The translations under genes were made by a program, and so were the position numbers. The notes below the pieces were generated by a model, which worked only from the letters and a program-made list of their open reading frames with translations, did no database searches and had not been told where the DNA came from. From Nitrososphaerota archaeon (GTDB lineage: Archaea; Thermoproteota; Nitrososphaeria; Nitrososphaerales; Nitrosopumilaceae), in assembly GCA_002698885.1 (NCBI GenBank), contig PAAH01000001.1, positions 1-8,693 on the forward strand: a DNA stretch of 8,693 bases, in the 5' to 3' direction. How positions within the stretch are numbered: position 1 is the first letter of the stretch; every line of letters begins with the position of its first letter. Shown here piece by piece: positions 1-5,076 of this stretch.

Positions 1-90
1 TGTAGTTGTCGGCTTAGGGCTGAAAAACAGCAGTCTATCAGGCATACAGAAACCGGGTTGTCGAAGGCTCAAATCCTTCAGTGGGGACCA
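1..90 (+). tRNA. tRNA-Tyr(GTA), 3' part, with intron; 5' end outside window
   Basis: The tRNA 3' half is clear. The T arm is GAAGG/CCTTC (63-67/75-79), the 3' acceptor strand AGTGGGG (80-86), the discriminator A87, and CCA is encoded at 88-90. The variable loop TTGTC is 58-62 and the 3' anticodon strand CCGGG is 53-57. The window opens inside the anticodon loop: T1 is position 33, GTA (2-4) the anticodon, G5 position 37 and A52 position 38. The acceptor strand requires a 5' end CCCCACT, and a C1-G72 pair is the archaeal tRNA-Tyr identity element. The 46-nt insertion between 37 and 38 sits at the canonical archaeal intron site. The 5' acceptor, D arm and 5' anticodon strand lie outside, so the isotype is inferred from the loop and acceptor. 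Confidence 0.8.
6..51 (+). other. tRNA-Tyr intron (bulge-helix-bulge type)
   Basis: The insertion lies between anticodon-loop positions 37 and 38. A central helix TGT (1-3) with ACA (46-48), probably extended by the unseen C32 with G49, is flanked by 3-nt bulges A4-G5-T6 and A50-A51-A52. Cutting after the second bulge base gives exon ends G5 and A52 and restores a normal Tyr loop. Inside the intron GCTG (19-22) and CAGC (28-31) form a hairpin with an A5 loop. T45 is unpaired in the inner helix, so the motif is slightly relaxed. This is a substrate for an archaeal splicing endonuclease. Confidence 0.7.
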
Positions 91-100
91 TTTCTTTTTA
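91..100 (+). terminator. T-rich tract after tRNA-Tyr
   Basis: A T-rich tract (TTTCTTTTTA) directly follows the encoded CCA. Archaeal RNA polymerase commonly stops on T tracts without a hairpin. The tract reaches the stop codon of the convergent gene, so termination here would limit antisense transcription into it. Confidence 0.35.
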
Positions 101-670
101 AAAATTAAAATCATTCATTTGTAACTCAGGCTTATTTTCATTGAAATTCATTTTTGAGATTTTATAATAGATTATCTCACCCCTGCGTTCTATAACTGCA
201 ATAATTGGTTCTTTACCCATCTGTGTTATTTCATAGATATTTTTTTGGATCTGGCCAATCTTTTCTTGTGCACCTTCATTTAGTGCAAATACAAGATATT
301 TTGAAGACTTTGTTCCGAAATTACCACGTTCATAAACTCGAAAATCAGAACCAAATCCAAATCCATCTTTGACAACATAACCACGAGTTCTTAGATCTCG
401 AAATATTAGAAATTTTGTAAGAATATCTTCATCAGTCTTAATACAGAATTGCATTAAACTGTCAAAATCAACAATACGACTTCCTTTGGTAAGTTTCAAT
501 TTTTTTAAATATAACAGATATAATGTTTCAAAAGTGTTGAGGAAGTAATCACAATCATTATTTTCTCCATATCCTTTTTGCTTTAGTTCATTTTGCATTT
601 TTTGGTTTTTTATCAGCGTTTTATTTTTAGATAAATTTCCGTGTATTTGGAATTCTAAATCTGATGACAT
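98..670 (-). CDS. endA: tRNA-splicing endonuclease subunit (EndA family), catalytic His replaced
   Basis: A protein of 190 aa with the two-part layout of archaeal EndA. The N-terminal domain (about 17-80) has the G-Y-G-E segment (33-36) and a helix around FETLYLLY (47-54). The nuclease domain (about 85-180) has L-R-x-R-G-Y-x-V-K-x-G-F-x-F-G-x-D-F-x-V-Y (93-113), then SSKYLV (122-127), then GKEPIIAV (152-159) and GEIIYYKIS (164-172). The family cuts bulge-helix-bulge junctions in pre-tRNA with a Tyr-His-Lys triad. Tyr113 and Lys153 align with the triad, but the usual His in H-S-x-Y-L-V is Ser122. It may be the structural partner in an (alpha-beta)2 enzyme of the kind known in Crenarchaeota, or a variant active subunit. 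It lies tail to tail with the intron-containing tRNA-Tyr. The ATG at 670 is backed by a TATA box about 26-31 nt upstream, implying leaderless mRNA. Confidence 0.8.
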   Translation of the reverse strand: MSSDLEFQIHGNLSKNKTLIKNQKMQNELKQKGYGENNDCDYFLNTFETLYLLYLKKLKLTKGSRIVDFDSLMQFCIKTDEDILTKFLIFRDLRTRGYVVKDGFGFGSDFRVYERGNFGTKSSKYLVFALNEGAQEKIGQIQKNIYEITQMGKEPIIAVIERRGEIIYYKISKMNFNENKPELQMNDFNF

Positions 671-692
671 TATGAATTGGCTGAGGATTTTT

Positions 693-705
693 CCAATATA
701 AGAAT
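693..705 (-). promoter_or_regulatory. TATA box of the endonuclease gene
   Basis: Read on the minus strand, TTATAT (701 to 696) lies 26-31 nt before the ATG at 670. That spacing puts the transcription start at or next to the start codon, as in leaderless archaeal mRNAs. No Shine-Dalgarno motif lies between. Confidence 0.5.
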
Positions 706-754
706 AAATACAATTTTTAGGTATATTACATGAAATTAACCCAATTTTCTAACC

Positions 755-763
755 GTTAAAATA
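755..763 (+). promoter_or_regulatory. TATA-like box of L10e
   Basis: GTTAAAATA lies 23-31 nt before the ATG at 786. The interval is A/T-rich and has no ribosome binding site, which again fits leaderless transcription. Confidence 0.4.
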
Positions 764-785
764 GGGCAATTTAATTTTCATCATT

Positions 786-1295
786 ATGCATGGAGCATGT
801 TATAGACAGGGTAGAGGACAACCTTATGCGAATACTAGGCACATAAAAGGTAAGCCACAGATCAAAATTGCTAAATTTAACAGCGGGAACACCAAAGGTG
901 ATTTCGATGTATGTGTTCAATTATTAATTAACGAAAAAGTTCAGATTAGACATATGGCTATAGAATCGACCAGATTAGCTGCTAACAAAACTTTAGAAAA
1001 AACAACTGGTGAATCAGGTTATTCATCACGTCTAAGAATTTATCCACATATCAGACTTAGAGAAAATAAAACAATTGCAGCAGCAGGAGCAGATAGACTT
1101 TCAGAAGGAATGAGAAGGGCATTTGGTAAAGCAAACAGTCTTGCAGCAAGAGTAAAGCAAGGGCAAGTCATAATGGAGATGAATGTGAAAAAACAACACT
1201 TGGAAGCTGCAAAAAAAGCATTGAAAGGTGCATGTGTCAAACTACCAGGTACGCCTACAATCAAAGTAATAGAATTAAAAAAATCAAAAACCTAA
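786..1295 (+). CDS. rpl10e: 50S ribosomal protein L10e (uL16)
   Basis: A protein of 169 aa, the usual size for archaeal L10e, the counterpart of bacterial L16. It binds 23S rRNA near the central protuberance and peptidyl-transferase centre and helps place A-site tRNA. Recognisable segments are the basic N-terminus (CYRQGRGQPY, residues 5-14), the I-K-G-K-P-Q-I-K-I block, the R-L-R-I-Y-P-H-I-R-L-R-E-N-K segment, the A-A-A-G-A-D-R-L-S-E-G-M-R-x-A-F-G-K block before the functional loop, and a Lys-rich C-terminus. It starts at ATG 786 with no upstream in-frame start. It stands alone rather than in a ribosomal operon, with its own TATA-like box. Its last 12 nt overlap the end of the convergent small gene. 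Confidence 0.96.
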   Translation: MHGACYRQGRGQPYANTRHIKGKPQIKIAKFNSGNTKGDFDVCVQLLINEKVQIRHMAIESTRLAANKTLEKTTGESGYSSRLRIYPHIRLRENKTIAAAGADRLSEGMRRAFGKANSLAARVKQGQVIMEMNVKKQHLEAAKKALKGACVKLPGTPTIKVIELKKSKT

Positions 1296-1568
1296 TTTTT
1301 CCTGAAAATTCTTTTGATTTGATTTTATCAAATCAACAAATTCTAAGAATTCATCATTTGTTGGGTTTCTATCTAATACTCTTCGATGTTGATAATAAAA
1401 CGAGTTGTAAAGGCGTCCTATGAGAATACCTAACCATAATGATTGAGAATCAAGCGAGTATGTGATTTGATAGTCCACAACGGAGTCTGTAATTTTTCGA
1501 ATTTCATCATTTTTTACAAAAATTTCATCTAGTTTATCATGTAATATCTTAAGAATTTTTTCGTCCAT
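1284..1568 (-). CDS. Uncharacterised small protein (94 aa)
   Basis: I do not recognise a family. The 94-residue product is mostly charged and helical in character: an N-terminal segment rich in Lys/Asp/Glu (1-30), a more hydrophobic middle with S-L-W-L-G-I-L-I-G-R-L-Y (about 43-54), a Tyr/His/Arg patch (57-64), and an acidic-to-basic helical tail. No signal peptide or clear membrane span is visible. Support for a real gene is the balanced composition, an ATG at 1568, and an A/T-rich TATA-like stretch (1588-1597 read on the minus strand) 20-29 nt upstream. It converges on L10e with a 12-nt overlap of the two 3' ends, which is tight but plausible in a compact genome. Confidence 0.65.
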   Translation of the reverse strand: MDEKILKILHDKLDEIFVKNDEIRKITDSVVDYQITYSLDSQSLWLGILIGRLYNSFYYQHRRVLDRNPTNDEFLEFVDLIKSNQKNFQEKLGF

Positions 1569-1619
1569 ACATGTAGTATAACTGTGTGATTAAAAACAAT
1601 GTTGAAAAAATCATTAAGC

Positions 1620-1627
1620 TTTAATAT
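1620..1627 (+). promoter_or_regulatory. TATA box of tRNA-Gly
   Basis: TTTAATAT lies 24-31 nt upstream of the first base of mature tRNA-Gly at 1651, the standard position for an archaeal TATA box driving a tRNA gene. Confidence 0.55.
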
Positions 1628-1650
1628 CCTATTTTTGATTTAACGATTGA

Positions 1651-1724
1651 GCAGTCGTCGTATAGTTTGGTTATTATTCTAGCTTGCCAAGTTAGTGACC
1701 CGGGTTCGAATCCCGGCGACTGCA
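1651..1724 (+). tRNA. tRNA-Gly(GCC), no intron, CCA not encoded
   Basis: A complete 74-nt cloverleaf. The acceptor is GCAGTCG (1651-1657) with CGACTGC (1717-1723), a perfect 7-bp stem, and the discriminator is A1724. The D arm starts at 1660 with three pairs plus one mismatch, and the loop contains GG (1669-1670). The anticodon stem is CTAGC (1679-1683) with GTTAG (1691-1695), including one G-T pair. The loop is TTGCCAA with anticodon GCC at 1686-1688, reading GGC/GGU glycine codons. The variable loop is 4 nt, and the T arm is CCGGG-TTCGAAT-CCCGG (1700-1716). CCA must be added after transcription, unlike tRNA-Tyr at the left edge. Confidence 0.96.
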
Positions 1725-1726
1725 TT

Positions 1727-2149
1727 TTAATTTGTGTTGACTTCTAACCCATTTTTTATAATATCTAACGCCTCAATCACTTTTTCAGGTTTTGGTAGTT
1801 GAATCATGAAAATATTTTCTGGAGAATCTTTTGATGCAATTGCAAGTATATAGTTCTGAGCTAAATATTCAAAAAACTTGAAATGGGTATTTGCATTAAC
1901 TAATACCCTTTCCTTAATTCCACCATTTGAAAATGTAAGTAAAATCTCTACGAATACATGGCCAATCCCATCTTGTAAAATATTTAAATTTGTATCAACA
2001 GATAGAGGCTTGCCAGCTATTTTTGCCAAAATTTCATTAAAATGTTTTTGTTCAAAACCTATACACGGTATTTGTTTTCCATTAAAATCTTGAATTGATA
2101 AATCATCATGACATTCATCTTGAAGTTTTTTTAATTCCTCACTTGACAA
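1727..2149 (-). CDS. Uncharacterised 140-aa protein, operon partner of the antiporter (TTG start)
   Basis: No family recognised. The soluble 140-residue product has a charged N-terminus, a central I-G-H-V-F-V-E-I-L-L-T-F (about 62-73) that reads like beta-strand, and an acidic, helical C-terminus; there is no signal or membrane span. The start is TTG at 2149: no ATG codon occurs before Met114, while GAGG (2160-2157, minus strand) lies 7 nt upstream of the TTG inside the last codons of the antiporter, whose stop codon ends 1 nt before it. Translation is therefore probably coupled to the antiporter, suggesting but not proving a related role, such as a cytoplasmic accessory. Its stop codon lies 2 nt from the 3' end of the convergent tRNA-Gly. 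Confidence 0.8.
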   Translation of the reverse strand: MSSEELKKLQDECHDDLSIQDFNGKQIPCIGFEQKHFNEILAKIAGKPLSVDTNLNILQDGIGHVFVEILLTFSNGGIKERVLVNANTHFKFFEYLAQNYILAIASKDSPENIFMIQLPKPEKVIEALDIIKNGLEVNTN

Positions 2150-2150
2150 C

Positions 2151-3473
2151 TTATTTCCTCAGCATCTTTGGAATTACTCTGTCTCCAAGTTTTACTAGAA
2201 ATGGTGTTATGATTGCTGTAATAATTGTAATTACACCAATTAATGGGAATAAAAATGCACTAACAACACCCGCGTCAACTCCAACTTTAATTATTACGAT
2301 TGAGAATTCACCACGTGGGGCTGCTAGGGTGAACGCAGATCTAAGAGATTTCCCACGCTCTTGTCTGAAAATAACATTACCTAACATATTTCCACCAAAT
2401 TTCATTAATAATGCTACAACAATTAGAGCAATTGCAACAAAAATATAATTTTCAAGTTGTCTTACATCCATTAGTGCACCTACAGAAACAAAAAATATTG
2501 CTACAAACATATCTTTAATTGGACTAGAAAGTATTTTTGAAACTTCAGCAGATTTTGATTCTGCAATAAGAACTCCCGCAAGGAATGCACCTATAGCAAC
2601 GGATAATCCTACAACATTAGCTAGTAATGAGTAACCAAAACAAACGCCCAAAATCGCCAAAAGTAGAATTTCTCTATTTTCAGCACTAGCAACTTTGTCA
2701 ACCAGTTTTGGTATAACCCTAATTCCTACTGTAAAAGTACCAACGATTAAAATTCCTGCAACAACAACCACTGCAACAATACCTTCTATAGATACATTAC
2801 CTACTAATGCAATTGATTCAAGTGATGCTATTAGAATTACTGCTATTACATCTTCTACAATAAGAATTCCTAAAACAAGAATTGAAGATTCCTTTTTTAT
2901 CTTACCTGATTCTTCTAAGACCTTGACGATTATAGCAGTACTACTTATTGATAATGCAGCTGCCAAGAATAATGAATCCATGAACTCTAACCCCATGCTA
3001 GTACATACATAGAACACTAATCCTAACGTCATAAACAGACCTAATGTTCCTACTCCAATAGCCACTTTTCCAATTGACCGTATCTTTGCAAATGGAAACT
3101 CAATTCCAATAACAAAAAGTAATAAAATCACGCCAATTTCTGCAAATACATTCAGTGCGGAAATGTCAGATAATAGCCCAACTGCAGTCGTATCTGAAGT
3201 TCCAATATCATCTGACAAAAATGGTGCCCATAGAGGTGACAGTGGACCAATTAACATTCCTGCAAACAAATATCCTATAATTAATGGCTGACGAATTTTG
3301 AAAAATGCTAATGTAACAATACCTGCAAGGATCATAATTATTGCCAAATCAGTTACAAATGTATCATGAGGCATTTGTAATGGATTAATTTTATCTACAA
3401 TATCCCATAAACCGCCTGTAAGTGAAGACTGAAGATTTCCATCTGATTCAACCTGCAGAAAAAAGTTTTGCAT
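2151..3473 (-). CDS. Cation/proton antiporter, CPA2 (KefB/NapA-like) family
   Basis: A 440-aa polytopic membrane protein matching the Na+/H+ exchanger domain of the CPA2 superfamily, with about 12-13 hydrophobic segments from residue 41 to 428. Family signatures are IIGYLFAGMLIGP (65-77), E-I-G-V-I-L-L-L-F-V-I-G-I-E-F (112-126), A-L-S-I-S-S-T-A (173-180), V-E-D-V (206-209), Lys358 in a late membrane segment, and A-A-P-R-G-E-F-S (384-391). The ion-binding pair is Glu207-Asp208, rather than the Asp-Asp of electrogenic NhaA/NapA or the Asn-Asp of CPA1. The protein stops after the membrane domain with no TrkA-N (RCK) nucleotide-binding domain, unlike KefB/KefC. It probably exchanges Na+ or K+ for H+ for pH and ion homeostasis; the ion cannot be told from sequence. 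ATG at 3473; first gene of a two-gene operon with the 140-aa protein. Confidence 0.9.
   Translation of the reverse strand: MQNFFLQVESDGNLQSSLTGGLWDIVDKINPLQMPHDTFVTDLAIIMILAGIVTLAFFKIRQPLIIGYLFAGMLIGPLSPLWAPFLSDDIGTSDTTAVGLLSDISALNVFAEIGVILLLFVIGIEFPFAKIRSIGKVAIGVGTLGLFMTLGLVFYVCTSMGLEFMDSLFLAAALSISSTAIIVKVLEESGKIKKESSILVLGILIVEDVIAVILIASLESIALVGNVSIEGIVAVVVVAGILIVGTFTVGIRVIPKLVDKVASAENREILLLAILGVCFGYSLLANVVGLSVAIGAFLAGVLIAESKSAEVSKILSSPIKDMFVAIFFVSVGALMDVRQLENYIFVAIALIVVALLMKFGGNMLGNVIFRQERGKSLRSAFTLAAPRGEFSIVIIKVGVDAGVVSAFLFPLIGVITIITAIITPFLVKLGDRVIPKMLRK
2157..2160 (-). promoter_or_regulatory. Shine-Dalgarno site fixing the TTG start
   Basis: GAGG on the minus strand with a 7-nt spacer to TTG 2149. 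It is the clearest Shine-Dalgarno motif in the window and lies at the only operon-internal gene, whereas operon heads appear leaderless. Confidence 0.6.
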
Positions 3474-3479
3474 TTATTC

Positions 3480-3502
3480 ATTAGATCTAATTTCCTTAAA
3501 AC
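3480..3502 (-). promoter_or_regulatory. Antiporter promoter with 12-bp palindrome
   Basis: On the minus strand a TATA-like GTTTTAAG (3502-3495) lies 22-29 nt before the ATG at 3473. Between it and the start is a perfect 12-bp palindrome, ATTAGATCTAAT (3480-3491), where a bound regulator would block initiation. The palindrome is seen; its use as an operator is inference. Confidence 0.35.
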
Positions 3503-3520
3503 AATTTTGAGGATAATGGC

Positions 3521-3528
3521 TTTATTAT
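3521..3528 (+). promoter_or_regulatory. TATA box of the C/D box sRNA
   Basis: TTTATTAT lies 23-30 nt upstream of the predicted RNA 5' end at 3551, the correct spacing for an independent archaeal promoter. Confidence 0.5.
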
Positions 3529-3550
3529 GACATTTTCTATGACTAATAAT

Positions 3551-3610
3551 CTGGGATGATGATCAGAGTGACTGATTTATGAAGAAATAAGCTCTGGGGT
3601 ATCTGACCAG
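3551..3610 (+). ncRNA. Box C/D sRNA (2'-O-methylation guide)
   Basis: All four boxes are present in order within 60 nt: C box ATGATGA (3556-3562), D' box CTGA (3572-3575), C' box ATGAAGA (3579-3585, one change from consensus) and D box CTGA (3603-3606). The flanks CTGG (3551-3554) and CCAG (3607-3610) form a perfect terminal stem. The kink-turn fits exactly: stem, 3-nt bulge G-A-U, tandem G3558-A3606 and A3559-G3605 pairs, a U-U pair, then G-C. Such RNAs bind L7Ae, Nop5 and fibrillarin and direct ribose methylation of rRNA or tRNA. The guides are 3586-3602 (ahead of D) and 3563-3571 (ahead of D'). By the D+5 rule the modified target bases would be a C opposite G3598, in a target like AUACCCCAGAGC, and a U opposite A3567. 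The spacers are 9 and 17 nt rather than the usual roughly 12. The target is not identified. Confidence 0.8.
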
Positions 3611-3631
3611 GTTTGGTAATTCTAAGAGAAC

Positions 3632-3640
3632 CTATATTAT
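3632..3640 (+). promoter_or_regulatory. TATA box of the 35-aa zinc-finger gene
   Basis: CTATATTAT lies 28-36 nt upstream of ATG 3668, which places the transcription start within a few nt of the start codon. Confidence 0.5.
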
Positions 3641-3642
3641 TA

Positions 3643-3667
3643 ATAGTACCGTACTATACGGTAATAT
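3643..3667 (+). promoter_or_regulatory. Inverted repeat, likely operator or short RNA hairpin
   Basis: TACCGTA (3647-3653) and TACGGTA (3657-3663) are exact inverted copies separated by CTA. After one mismatch (G3646/A3664) the symmetry continues for three more pairs, giving 11-bp arms with 10 matches. The element fills the space between the TATA box and the start codon, overlapping the expected transcription start. That is a classic position for an archaeal repressor site. Confidence 0.6.
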
Positions 3668-3775
3668 ATGTTAGAATGTGAATATTGTGAACAACATTTC
3701 ATCGAGAATAGAAATGGATTAGCTGAAAAAACATTTCATGAACTGCTTCATGACCCAGAAACTGTCAATAAGTAA
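3668..3775 (+). CDS. 35-aa C2H2 zinc-finger mini-protein
   Basis: A 35-codon frame from ATG 3668 to TAA 3773-3775. It starts MLECEYCEQHF and ends with HDPETVNK. The spacing Cys4-x2-Cys7-x16-His24-x3-His28 matches a C2H2 zinc knuckle, with a somewhat longer loop than the classical x12. Very small single-finger proteins of this kind are common in archaea and often have unknown function; DNA, RNA or protein binding are all possible. Support for expression is a well-placed TATA box and the dyad just upstream of the start, which suggests regulated and possibly autoregulated synthesis. There is room for essentially nothing but the finger. Confidence 0.75.
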   Translation: MLECEYCEQHFIENRNGLAEKTFHELLHDPETVNK

Positions 3776-3786
3776 CCTCGATAAAT

Positions 3787-3814
3787 CTTATTTTATTTTA
3801 TCTGGAGCTTTTTT
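3787..3814 (+). terminator. T-rich terminator region after the zinc-finger gene
   Basis: Two T-rich blocks (3787-3801 and 3809-3814) lie between the stop codon at 3775 and the next ATG at 3841, matching the oligo-T termination signals of archaea. The second block also overlaps the TATA-like box of the next gene. Confidence 0.35.
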
Positions 3815-3817
3815 AAT
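3808..3817 (+). promoter_or_regulatory. TATA-like box of the coiled-coil gene
   Basis: A T-run followed by AAT, 24-33 nt upstream of ATG 3841. It is a weak match whose main support is position and the absence of any Shine-Dalgarno motif. Confidence 0.3.
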
Positions 3818-3840
3818 CAGTAAAATATTGTTAATAATAC

Positions 3841-5076
3841 ATGGCAGTAAAAAAAAGTAGAAAAAATACTGCAAAAAAAGTAAAAAAGAAACCTAATCTA
3901 AAAAAAGAACCAAGTAACAACCAATTATTAAAAAAGGTAGCATCAGTTTCTGATTCAACAAAAACGCTATCAAAAGAGATCAAATTAATGACCAAGATTT
4001 TTGCAGATAACCAAAAAATCCTAGTATCAATGAAAAAAATGATTGACACGTTAGGTTCAACAATGAATCAAATTCAAAAACAATCAAAGCAGATAAACAT
4101 TATAGAGGAAGATACACAAAGACTATTTTCAGGATTAAATGAAGCAAAAGCAAATACAGGAATAATATCCAGATTAAATGAACAAACAAACAACTTACAA
4201 GAAAAAATTAAAAAAATTGAAGATTTGGAAAAATCATCTCCAAAAACTGAAGAATTAATTCAAACTGTGACACAAAGTGTTGATTCCATAAGAAATAATT
4301 CAAAAATGATAATGAAGGTGGCAGATAGAGTAGACGATGTTAAAGAACAGATTAAATCAGTTTCAAGTAAAACAATTTCCTCATCTGGAATTACAAATCA
4401 GATTGATGAGCTAAGAAAAAATATTCAGTCTATCACTAGTAGAACTGGGGCAATAAGTGAAGATATGTCTAATCTTAAGAATGAGATAGGTGGGATTATC
4501 AAAAATCCTGATACAAGTTCAGTAATAGGGGAAGGAATGAAAACATTCAGATCACAGATTGAAGAAAAAATTTCAAATCTATCAAATATTATAGATAGAT
4601 CAGATGAATTAGCCTCAGATTTTCATAAAAAAACAGACAAAGTATTCCAAGAACTACAAGGAATCAAAAATGTTACAAACAAAACTGCTGATGATTCATC
4701 GAAAGAAGTTCTTGCAATTTTAAAATTATCTGAATATCAATCCAGTGTTAGAATGCAAGCAGAATCAAAATATGGCGATATTAAAGATATAGAGAAAATG
4801 ACTACTCAAACTACAGATATTGTAAACCTCTTTGATAGATTATCAATTGAGGCAGATGAAAAAATTCCATTACCACATGAAGTTAGGCAGTGGGCAATAG
4901 GAAAAATCTTTGACTGTGCTGATAGATGGGAGTTAAGATTTTCTGATGTGTTTAATGTTTTGAAAGATAATCTAGGGAAAGAATTATTGAAAGAGACAAT
5001 ACGAATAAAGCAAGTTAGAGATATTTTTGGGATCAGAGCAGTTGATGAAGTAAGAACTGAATTAAATATTTCTTAG
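3841..5076 (+). CDS. Lys-tailed coiled-coil protein of unknown function (411 aa)
   Basis: No known family recognised. There are three parts. Residues 1-32 form a basic tail with 11 Lys/Arg in the first 22 positions, resembling histone-H1-like or nucleic-acid-binding tails. Residues about 33-330 are almost continuous polar helix with hydrophobic heptad spacing, rich in Ser, Lys, Gln, Asn and Ile, with few Pro: a long interrupted coiled coil that superficially resembles chemoreceptor signalling or SMC-type helices. Residues about 342-411 form a compact C-terminal domain (starts IPLPHEVRQW, one Cys, three Trp/Phe-rich helices, ends E-L-N-I-S). There is no signal peptide or membrane span, so it is likely cytoplasmic, perhaps structural or nucleoid-associated; this is inference. 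Its TAG stop overlaps by 4 nt the stop of the convergent glycosyltransferase. Confidence 0.85.
   Translation: MAVKKSRKNTAKKVKKKPNLKKEPSNNQLLKKVASVSDSTKTLSKEIKLMTKIFADNQKILVSMKKMIDTLGSTMNQIQKQSKQINIIEEDTQRLFSGLNEAKANTGIISRLNEQTNNLQEKIKKIEDLEKSSPKTEELIQTVTQSVDSIRNNSKMIMKVADRVDDVKEQIKSVSSKTISSSGITNQIDELRKNIQSITSRTGAISEDMSNLKNEIGGIIKNPDTSSVIGEGMKTFRSQIEEKISNLSNIIDRSDELASDFHKKTDKVFQELQGIKNVTNKTADDSSKEVLAILKLSEYQSSVRMQAESKYGDIKDIEKMTTQTTDIVNLFDRLSIEADEKIPLPHEVRQWAIGKIFDCADRWELRFSDVFNVLKDNLGKELLKETIRIKQVRDIFGIRAVDEVRTELNIS

Noticed and set aside
10..27. CTTAGGG and CTGAAAA read as anticodon loops of tRNA-Leu(TAG) or tRNA-Phe(GAA)
   Set aside because: Neither has a 5' stem that pairs fully with CCGGG at 53-57. 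A Leu tRNA would need a long variable arm, but the loop here is 5 nt. Both strings lie inside the intron of a tRNA-Tyr model that explains all bases.
1232..1423. Open frame of 63 codons on the plus strand across the end of L10e
   Set aside because: It overlaps L10e out of frame and the opposite small gene. It has no promoter or ribosome binding site, and its composition reads like translated antisense.
2695..3012. Thr/Ile-rich open frame opposite the antiporter (also 1878-2093 and 2095-2448)
   Set aside because: These are shadows of the antiporter and its operon partner; the repetitive Thr/Ile/Pro composition is what hydrophobic codons give on the complementary strand.
3841..5076. Chemoreceptor or SMC protein
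   Set aside because: It has the helical, heptad-rich look but no membrane segments, no receptor hairpin tip signature, and no Walker or ABC motifs.
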